Shown piece after piece: positions 1-5,419 of a stretch of 5,729 nucleotides of DNA. The position numbers and the translations under genes are program-made. Where the stretch lies: positions 1 to 5,729 of the forward strand of contig LUTY01002309.1 of assembly GCA_001640045.1 (NCBI GenBank), read 5' to 3'. The stretch is from Candidatus Thiomargarita nelsonii (GTDB taxonomy: Bacteria; Pseudomonadota; Gammaproteobacteria; Beggiatoales; Beggiatoaceae). How positions within the stretch are numbered: the first letter of the stretch is position 1; the number at the start of each line of letters is the position of its first letter. Below the pieces are notes generated by a model. The model was given only the letters and a program-made list of their open reading frames with translations, was not told where the DNA came from and did no database searches.

Positions 1-426
1 CAAGGCTGCATCTGCCCCTTTATTGCCTGCTTTTGTTCCTGCTCGTTCAATTGCTTGTTCAATGCTATCAACTGTCAATACACCAAAAGCGATTGGAATA
101 TTAGTTTGTAGTGACACTGTAGCAAGCCCTTTAGAACATTCTCCCGCGACGTAATCAAAATGGGGCGTACCGCCGCGAATGACGGCGCCGATAGCAATAA
201 TCGCTGCATATTTGCCACTGGTAGCCAAACGTTGGGCGATGAGTGGCATTTCATATGCCCCTGGTATTCGTACTACTGTTATATTGTCATCTGTCACGCC
301 ATGCCGCTTTAAAGTGTCCAATGCTCCTTCAAGCAAACTTTCTGTGACAAAACTATTAAAGCGCCCGACTACAATGGCATACGGCGCATCACAATTGACA
401 AAATTCCCTTCAATTATTGTACTCAT
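1..426 (-). CDS. ribH: 6,7-dimethyl-8-ribityllumazine synthase, 3' end cut by the window edge
   Basis: The enzyme condenses 5-amino-6-ribitylamino-uracil with 3,4-dihydroxy-2-butanone 4-phosphate to form 6,7-dimethyl-8-ribityllumazine, the penultimate step of riboflavin synthesis, in the cytoplasm. The window holds 142 codons from the ATG; E. coli RibH has 156, so only the last helix is missing. Visible family marks are the RFNSF segment near residue 22, the PGAYEMP loop at 55-61, the [14 protein letters not shown] segment with the catalytic His at 89, and the [17 protein letters not shown] stretch near the cut end. The start is fixed by the N-terminal match to E. coli (M-x-I-I-E). It lies 15 bp after the ribBX stop with no clear Shine-Dalgarno sequence, so co-transcription and perhaps translational coupling with ribBX is inferred. 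Identification is very secure. Confidence 0.97.
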   Translation of the reverse strand, partial: MSTIIEGNFVNCDAPYAIVVGRFNSFVTESLLEGALDTLKRHGVTDDNITVVRIPGAYEMPLIAQRLATSGKYAAIIAIGAVIRGGTPHFDYVAGECSKGLATVSLQTNIPIAFGVLTVDSIEQAIERAGTKAGNKGADAAL

Positions 427-441
427 AAGGCTTTTTTATCA

Positions 442-1551
442 TTAATTACTTACATAATCGACGACTTCCAGTCCAAAACCTGAAAGCGCATGTATTTTTT
501 TCGGAGCACTGAGCACTCGCATTTTGCCTACCCCCAAATCTGACAAAATTTGTGCCCCCAAACCATGGGTGCGTAAATTATGTGTTGAAGGTTGGGCTGG
601 TAAATCTTCGCCTTTGTCTTGACGGCAACAATGGCGAATCTGATTAAGGAGTAGCTCTCGATCGTCCGGTTGATGTAGTATCACTACGATGCCAGATTCT
701 TCTTCTGCCACTCTTCTAAGTGCATCACGCAAAGGCCATCCACATTCTTCACGTACACTGGCGGTCAAATCACACAAACTATTATGAATATGCACCCGCA
801 CTAAAACGGGTTCATTTGATTGTATTTGACCTTTGACTAAAGCAAAATGTAAGACATGATCAATACTGTCTTGATAGGCAAAGAGTTGAAAATCTCCAAA
901 TTTAGTAGGCCAATCGCAAGTAGCCACTCGTTCTACGCTTTTTTCATGCTCAACCCGAAAACGGATTAAATCGGCAATCGTCCCGATTTTTAAGTCATGT
1001 TGCTCAGCAAACTTTTCTAAATCTGGGCGACGTGCCATAGTGCCATCCTCATTAAGGATTTCCACAATGACAGCCGCTGCGTCTAATCCAGCTAAACGTC
1101 CCAAATCACAGCCCGCCTCGGTATGCCCTGCGCGTCTGAGTACTCCGCCCGGTTGTGCCATCAACGGAAAAATATGCCCTGGTTGTACTAAGTCAGATGG
1201 TTTGGCATTGGGGGCGACCGCTGCACGAATTGTCACGGCTCTATCAGCGGCTGAAATGCCGGTCGTCACTCCTTTAGCCGCTTCAATAGAGACGGTAAAA
1301 TTAGTCGTATGCGCTGCATTATTTTCATTAACCATCAGTGGCAATTGTAGTTGTTGACAGCGTTCCTTGGTTAAAGTCAGACAAATTAAGCCGCGTCCAT
1401 AACGTGCCATAAAGTTAATGTCTTTAGCTTGCACCTGAGTAGCCGCCATAATTAAATCGCCTTCATTTTCTCGGTCTTCATCATCCATGAGAATAACCAT
1501 TTTGCCTTGTTGAATATCTGCAATAATTTCTTCTATATTGTTTAAAGACAT
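442..1551 (-). CDS. ribBX: 3,4-dihydroxy-2-butanone 4-phosphate synthase with degenerate GTP cyclohydrolase II-like domain (RibBX type)
   Basis: The N-terminal domain (residues 1 to about 200) converts ribulose 5-phosphate to 3,4-dihydroxy-2-butanone 4-phosphate plus formate, supplying the substrate of the adjacent RibH. It shows the acidic metal-binding motif [10 protein letters not shown] at 23-32, [11 protein letters not shown] at 94-104, QPGHIFPL at 123-130 and GHTEA at 142-146. The C-terminal domain (about 205-367) aligns with RibA but is degenerate. After the RVH at 252-254, the positions of the three zinc cysteines of E. coli RibA read Asn257, Glu268 and Cys270, and the EGRGIG loop is replaced by PDDREL at 295-300. 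This matches the RibBX variant described in Proteobacteria, so GTP cyclohydrolase II activity is not expected and a separate ribA should exist. The product is 369 residues from the ATG at 1551. An in-frame ATG at 1593 would add 14 residues without similarity and lies upstream of the likely transcription start. Confidence 0.93.
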   Translation of the reverse strand: MSLNNIEEIIADIQQGKMVILMDDEDRENEGDLIMAATQVQAKDINFMARYGRGLICLTLTKERCQQLQLPLMVNENNAAHTTNFTVSIEAAKGVTTGISAADRAVTIRAAVAPNAKPSDLVQPGHIFPLMAQPGGVLRRAGHTEAGCDLGRLAGLDAAAVIVEILNEDGTMARRPDLEKFAEQHDLKIGTIADLIRFRVEHEKSVERVATCDWPTKFGDFQLFAYQDSIDHVLHFALVKGQIQSNEPVLVRVHIHNSLCDLTASVREECGWPLRDALRRVAEEESGIVVILHQPDDRELLLNQIRHCCRQDKGEDLPAQPSTHNLRTHGLGAQILSDLGVGKMRVLSAPKKIHALSGFGLEVVDYVSN

Positions 1552-1583
1552 AGTGAGATAGGTGTGCTTAGACAGGTGTGAAA

Positions 1584-1592
1584 AGTATATCA
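1584..1592 (-). promoter_or_regulatory. Candidate extended -10 promoter for ribBX-ribH
   Basis: Read on the minus strand, the sequence TGATATACT fits an extended -10 element (TG, one base, then TATACT, five of six to consensus). No good -35 element is seen at the usual distance, which extended -10 promoters tolerate. Initiation would fall near 1577, giving a leader of roughly 25 nt before the ATG at 1551. That is far too short for an FMN riboswitch, and it excludes the upstream ATG at 1593. It lies in the 66 bp gap downstream of the tail-type gene, so the riboflavin genes would not depend on that gene's transcription. Based on motif only. Confidence 0.35.
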
Positions 1593-1617
1593 TATCTTTA
1601 AGGCATGACTGAATTAT

Positions 1618-2100
1618 TCAAGTTGTTTGCCCAGTAGTATAAGGATCACCCCATTCAGTGGTGTACTTAATTTCAAAATCAATCGAGGCACCGGCTAACT
1701 TTCTTTCTACAGGTAGTGGGATAATCTCTGAGTCTAAAGAGGTTAATTTTCTACTGATAGGCAGTTGGATAATTTCAGCCATGATATCTTGAATATCATC
1801 TATCAATTCATCCATTGTCGTGTCACAAAGAATAAGTGCTTTTTCTATATCACCTAATAGTTCATTGCTAACCATTGCTGGGTGTTTGTTTTTATTAACT
1901 TCTACAATGGCCTCAACTTTGAGGGTCAATATTCGCTCTGTACCACCATATCTGTTACGCTTGCGGTTTTCAGATAGTTCCCATATTGATATGCCGTGAT
2001 TATGCCCCTGTTCAATAACGGATTGCTGACGATAAACATGACCAATGTTGTTGTGATAACCATTGGCAGTTTCAATAATTTGTTCGCGTATCGTTTTCAT
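1618..2100 (-). CDS. Phage minor tail / tail-terminator-like protein, orphan (tentative)
   Basis: The 160-residue product resembles small phage and prophage tail proteins beginning with a M-K-T-I-R-E-Q-I-type helix. In that group a central beta strand of the kind RILTLKVEAIVEV (about 57-69) follows, then an amphipathic helix (about 79-108) and a last strand reading FEIKYTTEWGDPYTTG. Such proteins cap the tail tube or join tail to head. This is recognition by overall pattern, not by a catalytic motif, so family assignment is moderate. There is no signal peptide or membrane segment. Residues about 110-141 hold two similar 16-residue units (IIQLPISRKL and IIPLPVERKL). The start is backed by a strong GAGGAG ribosome binding site 4 nt before the ATG. 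No other phage gene lies beside it: the neighbours are riboflavin genes and relA, so it is a prophage remnant or a domesticated gene. Confidence 0.6.
   Translation of the reverse strand: MKTIREQIIETANGYHNNIGHVYRQQSVIEQGHNHGISIWELSENRKRNRYGGTERILTLKVEAIVEVNKNKHPAMVSNELLGDIEKALILCDTTMDELIDDIQDIMAEIIQLPISRKLTSLDSEIIPLPVERKLAGASIDFEIKYTTEWGDPYTTGQTT
1697..1776 (-). repeat. Internal 48-bp-period duplication in the tail-type gene
   Basis: Two 32-bp stretches (1697-1728 and 1745-1776) match at roughly 23 of 32 positions and lie exactly 48 bp apart. They encode the units IIPLPVERKL and IIQLPISRKL, preserving the frame. The period is 16 codons. It lies just before the final strand of the protein and looks like an old tandem duplication that has since diverged. 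Confidence 0.6.
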
Positions 2101-2104
2101 CTTA

Positions 2105-2110
2105 CTCCTC
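2105..2110 (-). promoter_or_regulatory. Shine-Dalgarno site of the tail-type gene
   Basis: On the minus strand the bases read GAGGAG, followed by TAAG and the ATG at 2100. This is the strongest ribosome binding site in the window and decides the start of the 160-codon gene. It directly abuts the palindrome at 2111-2130, so a hairpin there would sit immediately 5' of the site and could affect ribosome access. Confidence 0.7.
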
Positions 2111-2130
2111 GTCCAAAATAAATTTTGGAC
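2111..2130. repeat. Perfect palindrome 9+2+9 bp upstream of the tail-type gene
   Basis: The arms GTCCAAAAT (2111-2119) and ATTTTGGAC (2122-2130) are perfect inverted repeats around AA. The symmetry suggests a dimeric repressor operator or a small mobile or repeated palindrome. A hexamer ACTCCT occurs as a direct repeat on both sides (2104-2109 and 2129-2134), the second copy sharing two bases with the palindrome. Its position between any promoter further upstream and the ribosome binding site fits control of the minus-strand gene. What binds it, if anything, cannot be told from the sequence. Confidence 0.65.
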
Positions 2131-2338
2131 TCCTAAGCATAAATTTTTTTTATTATGTTTTGTGCTTTTAAACGGTCCTTTGTGTTGACAAAAATTGCCT
2201 TATCAATTAACTTTCATCCCGCTCGTTTAAGATAACAATTTGTGTAACAGCATATCAAGACAACTTTGTACATAAAAAACTTCCAATCCACGTACATAAA
2301 AGGGAACCACTCTATGCGTGTCTCCTGAGACTAGTAAA
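2131..2338. other. AT-rich intergenic region between divergent genes
   Basis: No convincing gene is seen. The region separates the minus-strand tail-type gene from relA, so promoters for both are expected here. On the plus strand a perfect TTGACA (2185-2190) is present but only weak -10 matches follow at 16-18 bp. The decamer GTACATAAAA occurs twice as a direct repeat, at 2268-2277 and 2292-2301. An AGGGA at 2301-2305 precedes an ATG at 2314 that opens a four-codon ORF (M-R-V-S, stop at 2326-2328) just before the relA start. No tRNA-like fold or terminator with a T-run was recognised. Confidence 0.5.
2185..2190 (+). promoter_or_regulatory. Possible -35 element for relA
   Basis: TTGACA matches the sigma-70 -35 consensus exactly. 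The hexamers at the right spacing (TTAACT at 2207-2212, TAACTT at 2208-2213) match TATAAT at only three of six positions, so this is a weak candidate. If used, the relA leader would be roughly 120 nt. Confidence 0.25.
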
Positions 2339-3295
2339 ATGGTCAGTACTACAAATTCCCTCCCAAAATCCAGCACTGGCGATATGCTCGATATCAATAT
2401 TTGGGTAAAACGCATTACCAAAGATCGCCCGCTTGCTGATCAGCAAACGATTATTAAGGCTTGTATTTGGGCACAGGAGGTACATCAATCCCAAACGCGG
2501 GCTCCTGGTGAACCTTTTCTCATCCATGTCGTTAATGTTGCTAACACATTGGCGCAATTGGGTATGAATACTGAGGTGCTTGTTGCTGCTATTTTGCATG
2601 ATATTGTTGATGATAAACAAATCATGTTTGATGATATTGAAAAACGCTTTGGCAGTGAGGTGGCGCACTTAATCGATGGCGTTGCCAAGATGAAATTTAT
2701 TGAAGAACTCAACGATAAGTCGGATAAAACGATTAATACTCAGCACCAAATCGAAAGGCTGCGGAAAATGTTATTGGCGATGGCTGAAGATGTGCGGGTT
2801 GTATTTATCAAATTAGCTGATCGTTTAGATAATATGCTCGTTCTGCTTCATCATTCAGCAGACAAACAGCAACGTATGGCGCGTGAAACTTTAGATTTAT
2901 TTACTCCCCTCGCTAACTGGCTTGGTATTTGGCAAATAAAATGGGAACTTGAAGATTTATCATTGCGTTATTTGGAGCCTGAGACGTACAAAAAATTGGC
3001 ACGACTTTTAGATGAGCGTCGTATTGATAGAGAAAATTATATCAAGCAAGTGATAAAAAGCTTGTCTGACGCACTTGCCAATGCTGGCATTAAGGCGAAA
3101 ATTTATGGCCGCCCTAAACATATTTACAGTATTTGGCGGAAAATGCAAACAAAAGGTATTGATTTTGATGACGTTTTTGATGTACGTGCGGTGCGCGTAT
3201 TGGTTAATACTGTGACTGAATGTTATATGACGCTCGGAGTTGTTCACAATCAATGGCAACCCCTTCATTCTGAATTTGATTGTGATAGGTCCTGA
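2339..3295 (+). CDS. 5' part of broken relA: HD hydrolase-type domain plus incomplete synthetase
   Basis: This frame would give a 318-residue protein ending in a short aberrant tail, C-D-R-S, after Glu-Phe-Asp. Numbered from the ATG at 2339, the HD domain keeps Arg54, His63, His87-Asp88, Asp92, Asp161 and Asn165, which correspond to the metal and substrate residues of bifunctional RSH hydrolases. The Glu of the HDxxED motif is Asp91. E. coli RelA has lost this motif, so retention in a RelA-like protein is notable. The synthetase begins near residue 257 (GRPKHIYSIWRKM) and keeps the Asp of VFDVRAVR (Asp281), but lacks the GYxSxH and ExQIRT parts. If translated and stable it could at most hydrolyse (p)ppGpp; that is an inference. 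A weak GAGA lies 8 nt before the ATG. Confidence 0.5.
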   Translation: MVSTTNSLPKSSTGDMLDINIWVKRITKDRPLADQQTIIKACIWAQEVHQSQTRAPGEPFLIHVVNVANTLAQLGMNTEVLVAAILHDIVDDKQIMFDDIEKRFGSEVAHLIDGVAKMKFIEELNDKSDKTINTQHQIERLRKMLLAMAEDVRVVFIKLADRLDNMLVLLHHSADKQQRMARETLDLFTPLANWLGIWQIKWELEDLSLRYLEPETYKKLARLLDERRIDRENYIKQVIKSLSDALANAGIKAKIYGRPKHIYSIWRKMQTKGIDFDDVFDVRAVRVLVNTVTECYMTLGVVHNQWQPLHSEFDCDRS

Positions 3296-4529
3296 TAAAA
3301 AAATTTTTGAGGTGCAAATCCGTACTCACACTATGCACCATCATGCGGAACTGGGTGTTGCTGCACATTGGCGTTATAAGGAAAATGGCAGTCAACATGA
3401 TCATGGTTTTGAACACAAAATCGCTTCTCTGCGGCAACTTCTACAGTGGAAAGATGAGGATGGTGAACCTGGCGATTTTATTGATCGTTTCAAGGCAGAG
3501 ATTTTTGAAAATAGCGAGATTTCTGAAAATCGCGAGATTTCTGAAAATCGCGTTTATGTGCTGTCTCCGAAAGGAGATGTGATAGATTTGCAGCAAGGTG
3601 CAACGCCGTTGGATTTGGCTTATTGTATTCACACTCAGTTAGGACATTGTTGTCGTGGTGCTAAAATCAATCATCGCATTGTACCATTGACATACACTCT
3701 CAAAAGTGGTGAATTGGTTGAAATTTTGACTGCCAAAGAGGAAAAACCTTCTCGCGATTGGCTTATTCCACAAGCAGGTTATTTGAAAAGCTCAAAAGCT
3801 CGTTCTACTGTTAAACAGTGGTTTAAAAAACAAGATATTCAACAAAAAATCAGTGATGGACGGAAGTTATTAGAACGGTCTTTACGACGTTTGAATATTA
3901 AAAATTATAGGCTTGCTCAATTAGCGCAAGTTTTGCGTTTTAAATCGGAGGATGAGTTATTAGCCTCTGTGGGATGCGGCGACACGACTATCAGCCAGAT
4001 TGCTAATATCTTCAAAGAACAAGTTTTACCGAAAAAAAAGAAAGTTCTTCCAATTATTAGCAATAATCCTCAAGATAGTATCGATATCAAAGGTGTTGAT
4101 GGTTTATTGATTCAAAGGGCACATTGTTGTCAGCCTGTGCCTTATGATCCCATCGTCGGTTATATTAGTAAAGGGCGAGGCGTGATGGTGCATCGCCGCG
4201 ATTGTCCCAATGCCTTACATTGGCAAGAGGAGGGTAATCAGCGTCTGATTGAGGTTGAATGGAAGTCAGCCAATGCTAAACAAGCTTTTGTTTATCCTGT
4301 GGAAATTCTGATCAGTGCTTTTGATCGAACGGGTTTATTGTGTGACATTTCTTCAATTGTTGCCAATGAAAAAATTAACATTCTCGACAGTAATACGAGT
4401 ACCAATAGGAATGATAATAGTGTTGATATGAGCTTTACACTTGAGGTGAGTAATCTTGAGCAATTAAACAGTGTTTTGGGGAAAATTGATGATTTGCCTA
4501 ATGTGATGAGGGTGTGGCGTAAAAGTTAG
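3282..4529 (+). CDS. 3' part of broken relA: end of synthetase, TGS, zinc-finger/RIS and ACT domains
   Basis: RelA similarity starts at V-I-G-P (3282). The open frame extends back to a TTG at 3240, but those first codons overlap the upstream frame and have no similarity; other in-frame starts are GTG 3282 and ATG 3333. The stretch continues with EVQIRT (3309 on, with the synthetase Glu) and AELGVAAHWRYKE. The TGS domain follows (about 3546-3735, RVYVLSPKGDVIDL), then the helical domain, a zinc-finger/RIS region with HCCQP and HRRDCP (about 4119-4212), and a C-terminal ACT domain (about 4284-4526). These parts bind the ribosome and stalled tRNA in RelA. No good ribosome binding site precedes any of the starts, so separate translation is doubtful. 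The absence of stops over more than 400 codons shows little decay. Confidence 0.5.
   Translation: MIGPDKKIFEVQIRTHTMHHHAELGVAAHWRYKENGSQHDHGFEHKIASLRQLLQWKDEDGEPGDFIDRFKAEIFENSEISENREISENRVYVLSPKGDVIDLQQGATPLDLAYCIHTQLGHCCRGAKINHRIVPLTYTLKSGELVEILTAKEEKPSRDWLIPQAGYLKSSKARSTVKQWFKKQDIQQKISDGRKLLERSLRRLNIKNYRLAQLAQVLRFKSEDELLASVGCGDTTISQIANIFKEQVLPKKKKVLPIISNNPQDSIDIKGVDGLLIQRAHCCQPVPYDPIVGYISKGRGVMVHRRDCPNALHWQEEGNQRLIEVEWKSANAKQAFVYPVEILISAFDRTGLLCDISSIVANEKINILDSNTSTNRNDNSVDMSFTLEVSNLEQLNSVLGKIDDLPNVMRVWRKS
3498..3551 (+). repeat. Three in-frame tandem 18-bp repeats in relA, before the TGS domain
   Basis: Copies two and three (3516-3533 and 3534-3551) are identical, GAGATTTCTGAAAATCGC. Copy one (3498-3515) differs at two bases. 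They encode EIFENS-EISENR-EISENR where E. coli RelA has one short linker (QVFDDR) before VYVFTPKGD. The identity of two copies points to recent replication slippage. Multiples of 18 bp keep the frame, so this would lengthen the hinge between the synthetase and TGS domains by 12 residues. Confidence 0.9.
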
Positions 4530-4539
4530 TTATCGTATT

Positions 4540-4556
4540 TCGACGCTCCGCGTCGA
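4540..4556. repeat. GC-rich palindrome after relA
   Basis: The arms TCGACGC (4540-4546) and GCGTCGA (4550-4556) pair perfectly around TCC. It begins 10 bp after the relA stop. The nearest T-run (4570-4576) is about 14 nt beyond the stem, so it is a poor Rho-independent terminator. It shares the CGACGC/GCGTCG core with the cluster at 5376-5410, which suggests a dispersed REP-like element. Confidence 0.65.
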
Positions 4557-4577
4557 GTGAACAGTTTATCTTTTTTC

Positions 4578-4584
4578 AAAAGGA
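4578..4584 (+). promoter_or_regulatory. Ribosome binding site of the RNase T2 gene
   Basis: AAAAGGA ends 9 nt before the ATG at 4594 and fixes that start over the in-frame TTG at 4585, which would directly abut it. Confidence 0.55.
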
Positions 4585-4593
4585 TTGTTAGAT

Positions 4594-5355
4594 ATGAAAA
4601 AATTATTTCCATCTATTGCCAGTATTTTACTCTTATGGCAGATAAGTCTACCATTGGTCGCTGACACAATTTCTCTTGAAGCGGGCAAATTTGACTATTA
4701 CACCCTGGCATTAAGTTGGCAAGCGGCATTTTGTGAGTCAAAACCGCAAAAACCTGAGTGTCAATCTCAAAATGAAAAGCGATTTGATGCTTATCATTTT
4801 GTATTGCATGGACTTTGGCCTAATGTCAAAGGGGATAAAGATCACAGCTATGGATATTGCAATGTCCCCAAACGGATCGTTAATCGACGCTGGTGTGATA
4901 TGCCTCGATTAGATTTGTCCAAAGAGGTCAGAGAAAGCTTGGGCAAATTCATGCCGGGTAGCCTTTCATGTTTGCAACGCCATGAGTGGTATAAGCATGG
5001 TAGTTGTTCTGGTTTGTCTGAGAACGATTATTTTGCATTGTCCAATCAATTGGTAAAAATGTTTTCAGAAACTGACTTTAGTCATTATGTGGCAAAGAAT
5101 GTGGGTAAATATGTTAAACGAAAGGATTTATTGAAAGCGTTTGATAAGGAGTTTGGTAAAGGTAGTCGCGCTTATTTGTTGTTAAGGTGTAAAAAAGTGC
5201 GCGGCACCAGTTTGTTGACTGAGATTCAAATACATCTCAAGAAAAATCTCTCTGCTCTGAGCGATTTTGGGCAGCTTTTTCCTAAGGAAAAGCTGAGGGT
5301 TTATGGTACTTGCCCGCGCCGTTTCAAAATTGATGAGGTGGGTATTGTTAAGTAG
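4594..5355 (+). CDS. rna: Secreted RNase I-like ribonuclease, T2 family
   Basis: T2 ribonucleases cut single-stranded RNA through a 2',3'-cyclic phosphate; the E. coli member, RNase I, is periplasmic. The 253-residue product starts with a signal peptide (MKK, hydrophobic core about 8-22, likely cut after LVA at 21-23). It continues with YYTLALSWQAAFC, as in E. coli RNase I. Both catalytic segments are intact: HGLWP at 72-76 (His72) and HEWYKHG at 130-136 (His130, Glu131, Lys134, His135). Eight cysteines (47, 56, 89, 101, 126, 138, 199, 240) could form four disulphides, fitting export. Late matches are LLTEIQI (208 on) and GTC near 240. The ATG is chosen because AAAAGGA lies 9 nt upstream; an in-frame TTG at 4585 overlaps that spacer. 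It follows relA by 64 bp on the same strand with a palindrome between, so co-transcription is possible but unproven. Confidence 0.95.
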   Translation: MKKLFPSIASILLLWQISLPLVADTISLEAGKFDYYTLALSWQAAFCESKPQKPECQSQNEKRFDAYHFVLHGLWPNVKGDKDHSYGYCNVPKRIVNRRWCDMPRLDLSKEVRESLGKFMPGSLSCLQRHEWYKHGSCSGLSENDYFALSNQLVKMFSETDFSHYVAKNVGKYVKRKDLLKAFDKEFGKGSRAYLLLRCKKVRGTSLLTEIQIHLKKNLSALSDFGQLFPKEKLRVYGTCPRRFKIDEVGIVK

Positions 5356-5375
5356 TGCAGGATAGTTTCAGACCG

Positions 5376-5410
5376 CGACGCAGAGCGTCGGTGCCTGCAC
5401 CGACGCGTCG
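5376..5410. repeat. Cluster of GC-rich palindromes between convergent genes
   Basis: Three overlapping inverted repeats share the core CGACGC/GCGTCG. CGACGC (5376-5381) pairs with GCGTCG (5385-5390) around AGA. GCGTCGGTGC (5385-5394) pairs perfectly with GCACCGACGC (5397-5406) around CT. CGACG/CGTCG (5401-5410) forms a perfect decamer. The 10-bp stem is the most stable hairpin noticed in the window. It lies in the 64 bp between the RNase gene and gatB. No T-run follows on either strand, so it looks more like a REP-like element than a classic terminator, though it could still block read-through between convergent genes. Confidence 0.75.
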
Positions 5411-5419
5411 AGTTTCACA

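Larger units (their letters stand above)
2339..4529 (+). pseudogene. relA: RelA-like RSH (p)ppGpp synthetase gene, frame-broken within the synthetase domain
   Basis: The two reading frames together align with E. coli RelA from end to end: HD domain, synthetase, TGS, zinc-finger/RIS and ACT. RelA makes (p)ppGpp from ATP and GDP or GTP on starved ribosomes. RelA rather than SpoT is favoured by GRPKHIYSIWRKM, FDVRAVRV and EVQIRTxxMHxxAELGVAAHW. At 3272-3280 the frame reads Glu-Phe-Asp. In E. coli, 17 residues (51 bp) separate this point from the V-x-G-P motif, but here V-I-G-P begins at 3282 after a single base. The net loss is therefore about 50 bp, which shifts the frame. The lost segment contains the NPKPNGYxSxH motif, with the tyrosine that stacks on the GDP/GTP base, so synthetase activity should be abolished. 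Both parts are otherwise free of stops, which points to a recent event or an assembly error. The start at 2339 matches the E. coli start; a GTG at 2318 is an alternative. Confidence 0.85.

Noticed and set aside
179..445. Plus-strand 88-codon ORF opposite ribH
   Set aside because: It is the antisense shadow of a well-conserved gene and has no recognisable protein features.
1040..1357. Plus-strand 105-codon ORF opposite ribBX
   Set aside because: Antisense shadow of the conserved synthase domain; composition-driven open frame.
1549..1593. Upstream ATG at 1593 as the ribBX start
   Set aside because: The 14 extra residues match nothing in the family, no ribosome binding site precedes them, and the extended -10 element lies over this ATG.
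1552..1617. FMN riboswitch in front of the riboflavin genes
   Set aside because: The gap is only 66 bp, with a candidate promoter inside it, and none of the conserved RFN-element segments is visible.
2260..2277. Resemblance of ACAACTTTGTACA to a lambda-type attachment core
   Set aside because: The match is short and imperfect, and no integrase or second site is present.
2227..2712. Minus-strand ORFs opposite the 5' part of relA
   Set aside because: They overlap each other and the conserved HD coding sequence, with no family pattern.
3441..3632. Minus-strand ORF with repeated NLAIF units
   Set aside because: The repetition is only the reverse reading of the 18-bp tandem repeat in relA.
4540..4576. 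Rho-independent terminator after relA
   Set aside because: The T-run is about 14 nt beyond the short stem, so the usual hairpin-plus-T-run arrangement is missing.
2339..4594. relA plus RNase T2 gene as a dedicated defence or toxin module
   Set aside because: Both match housekeeping families (RelA and RNase I). Same-strand proximity alone does not support a joint system, and the RNase has a signal peptide for export.
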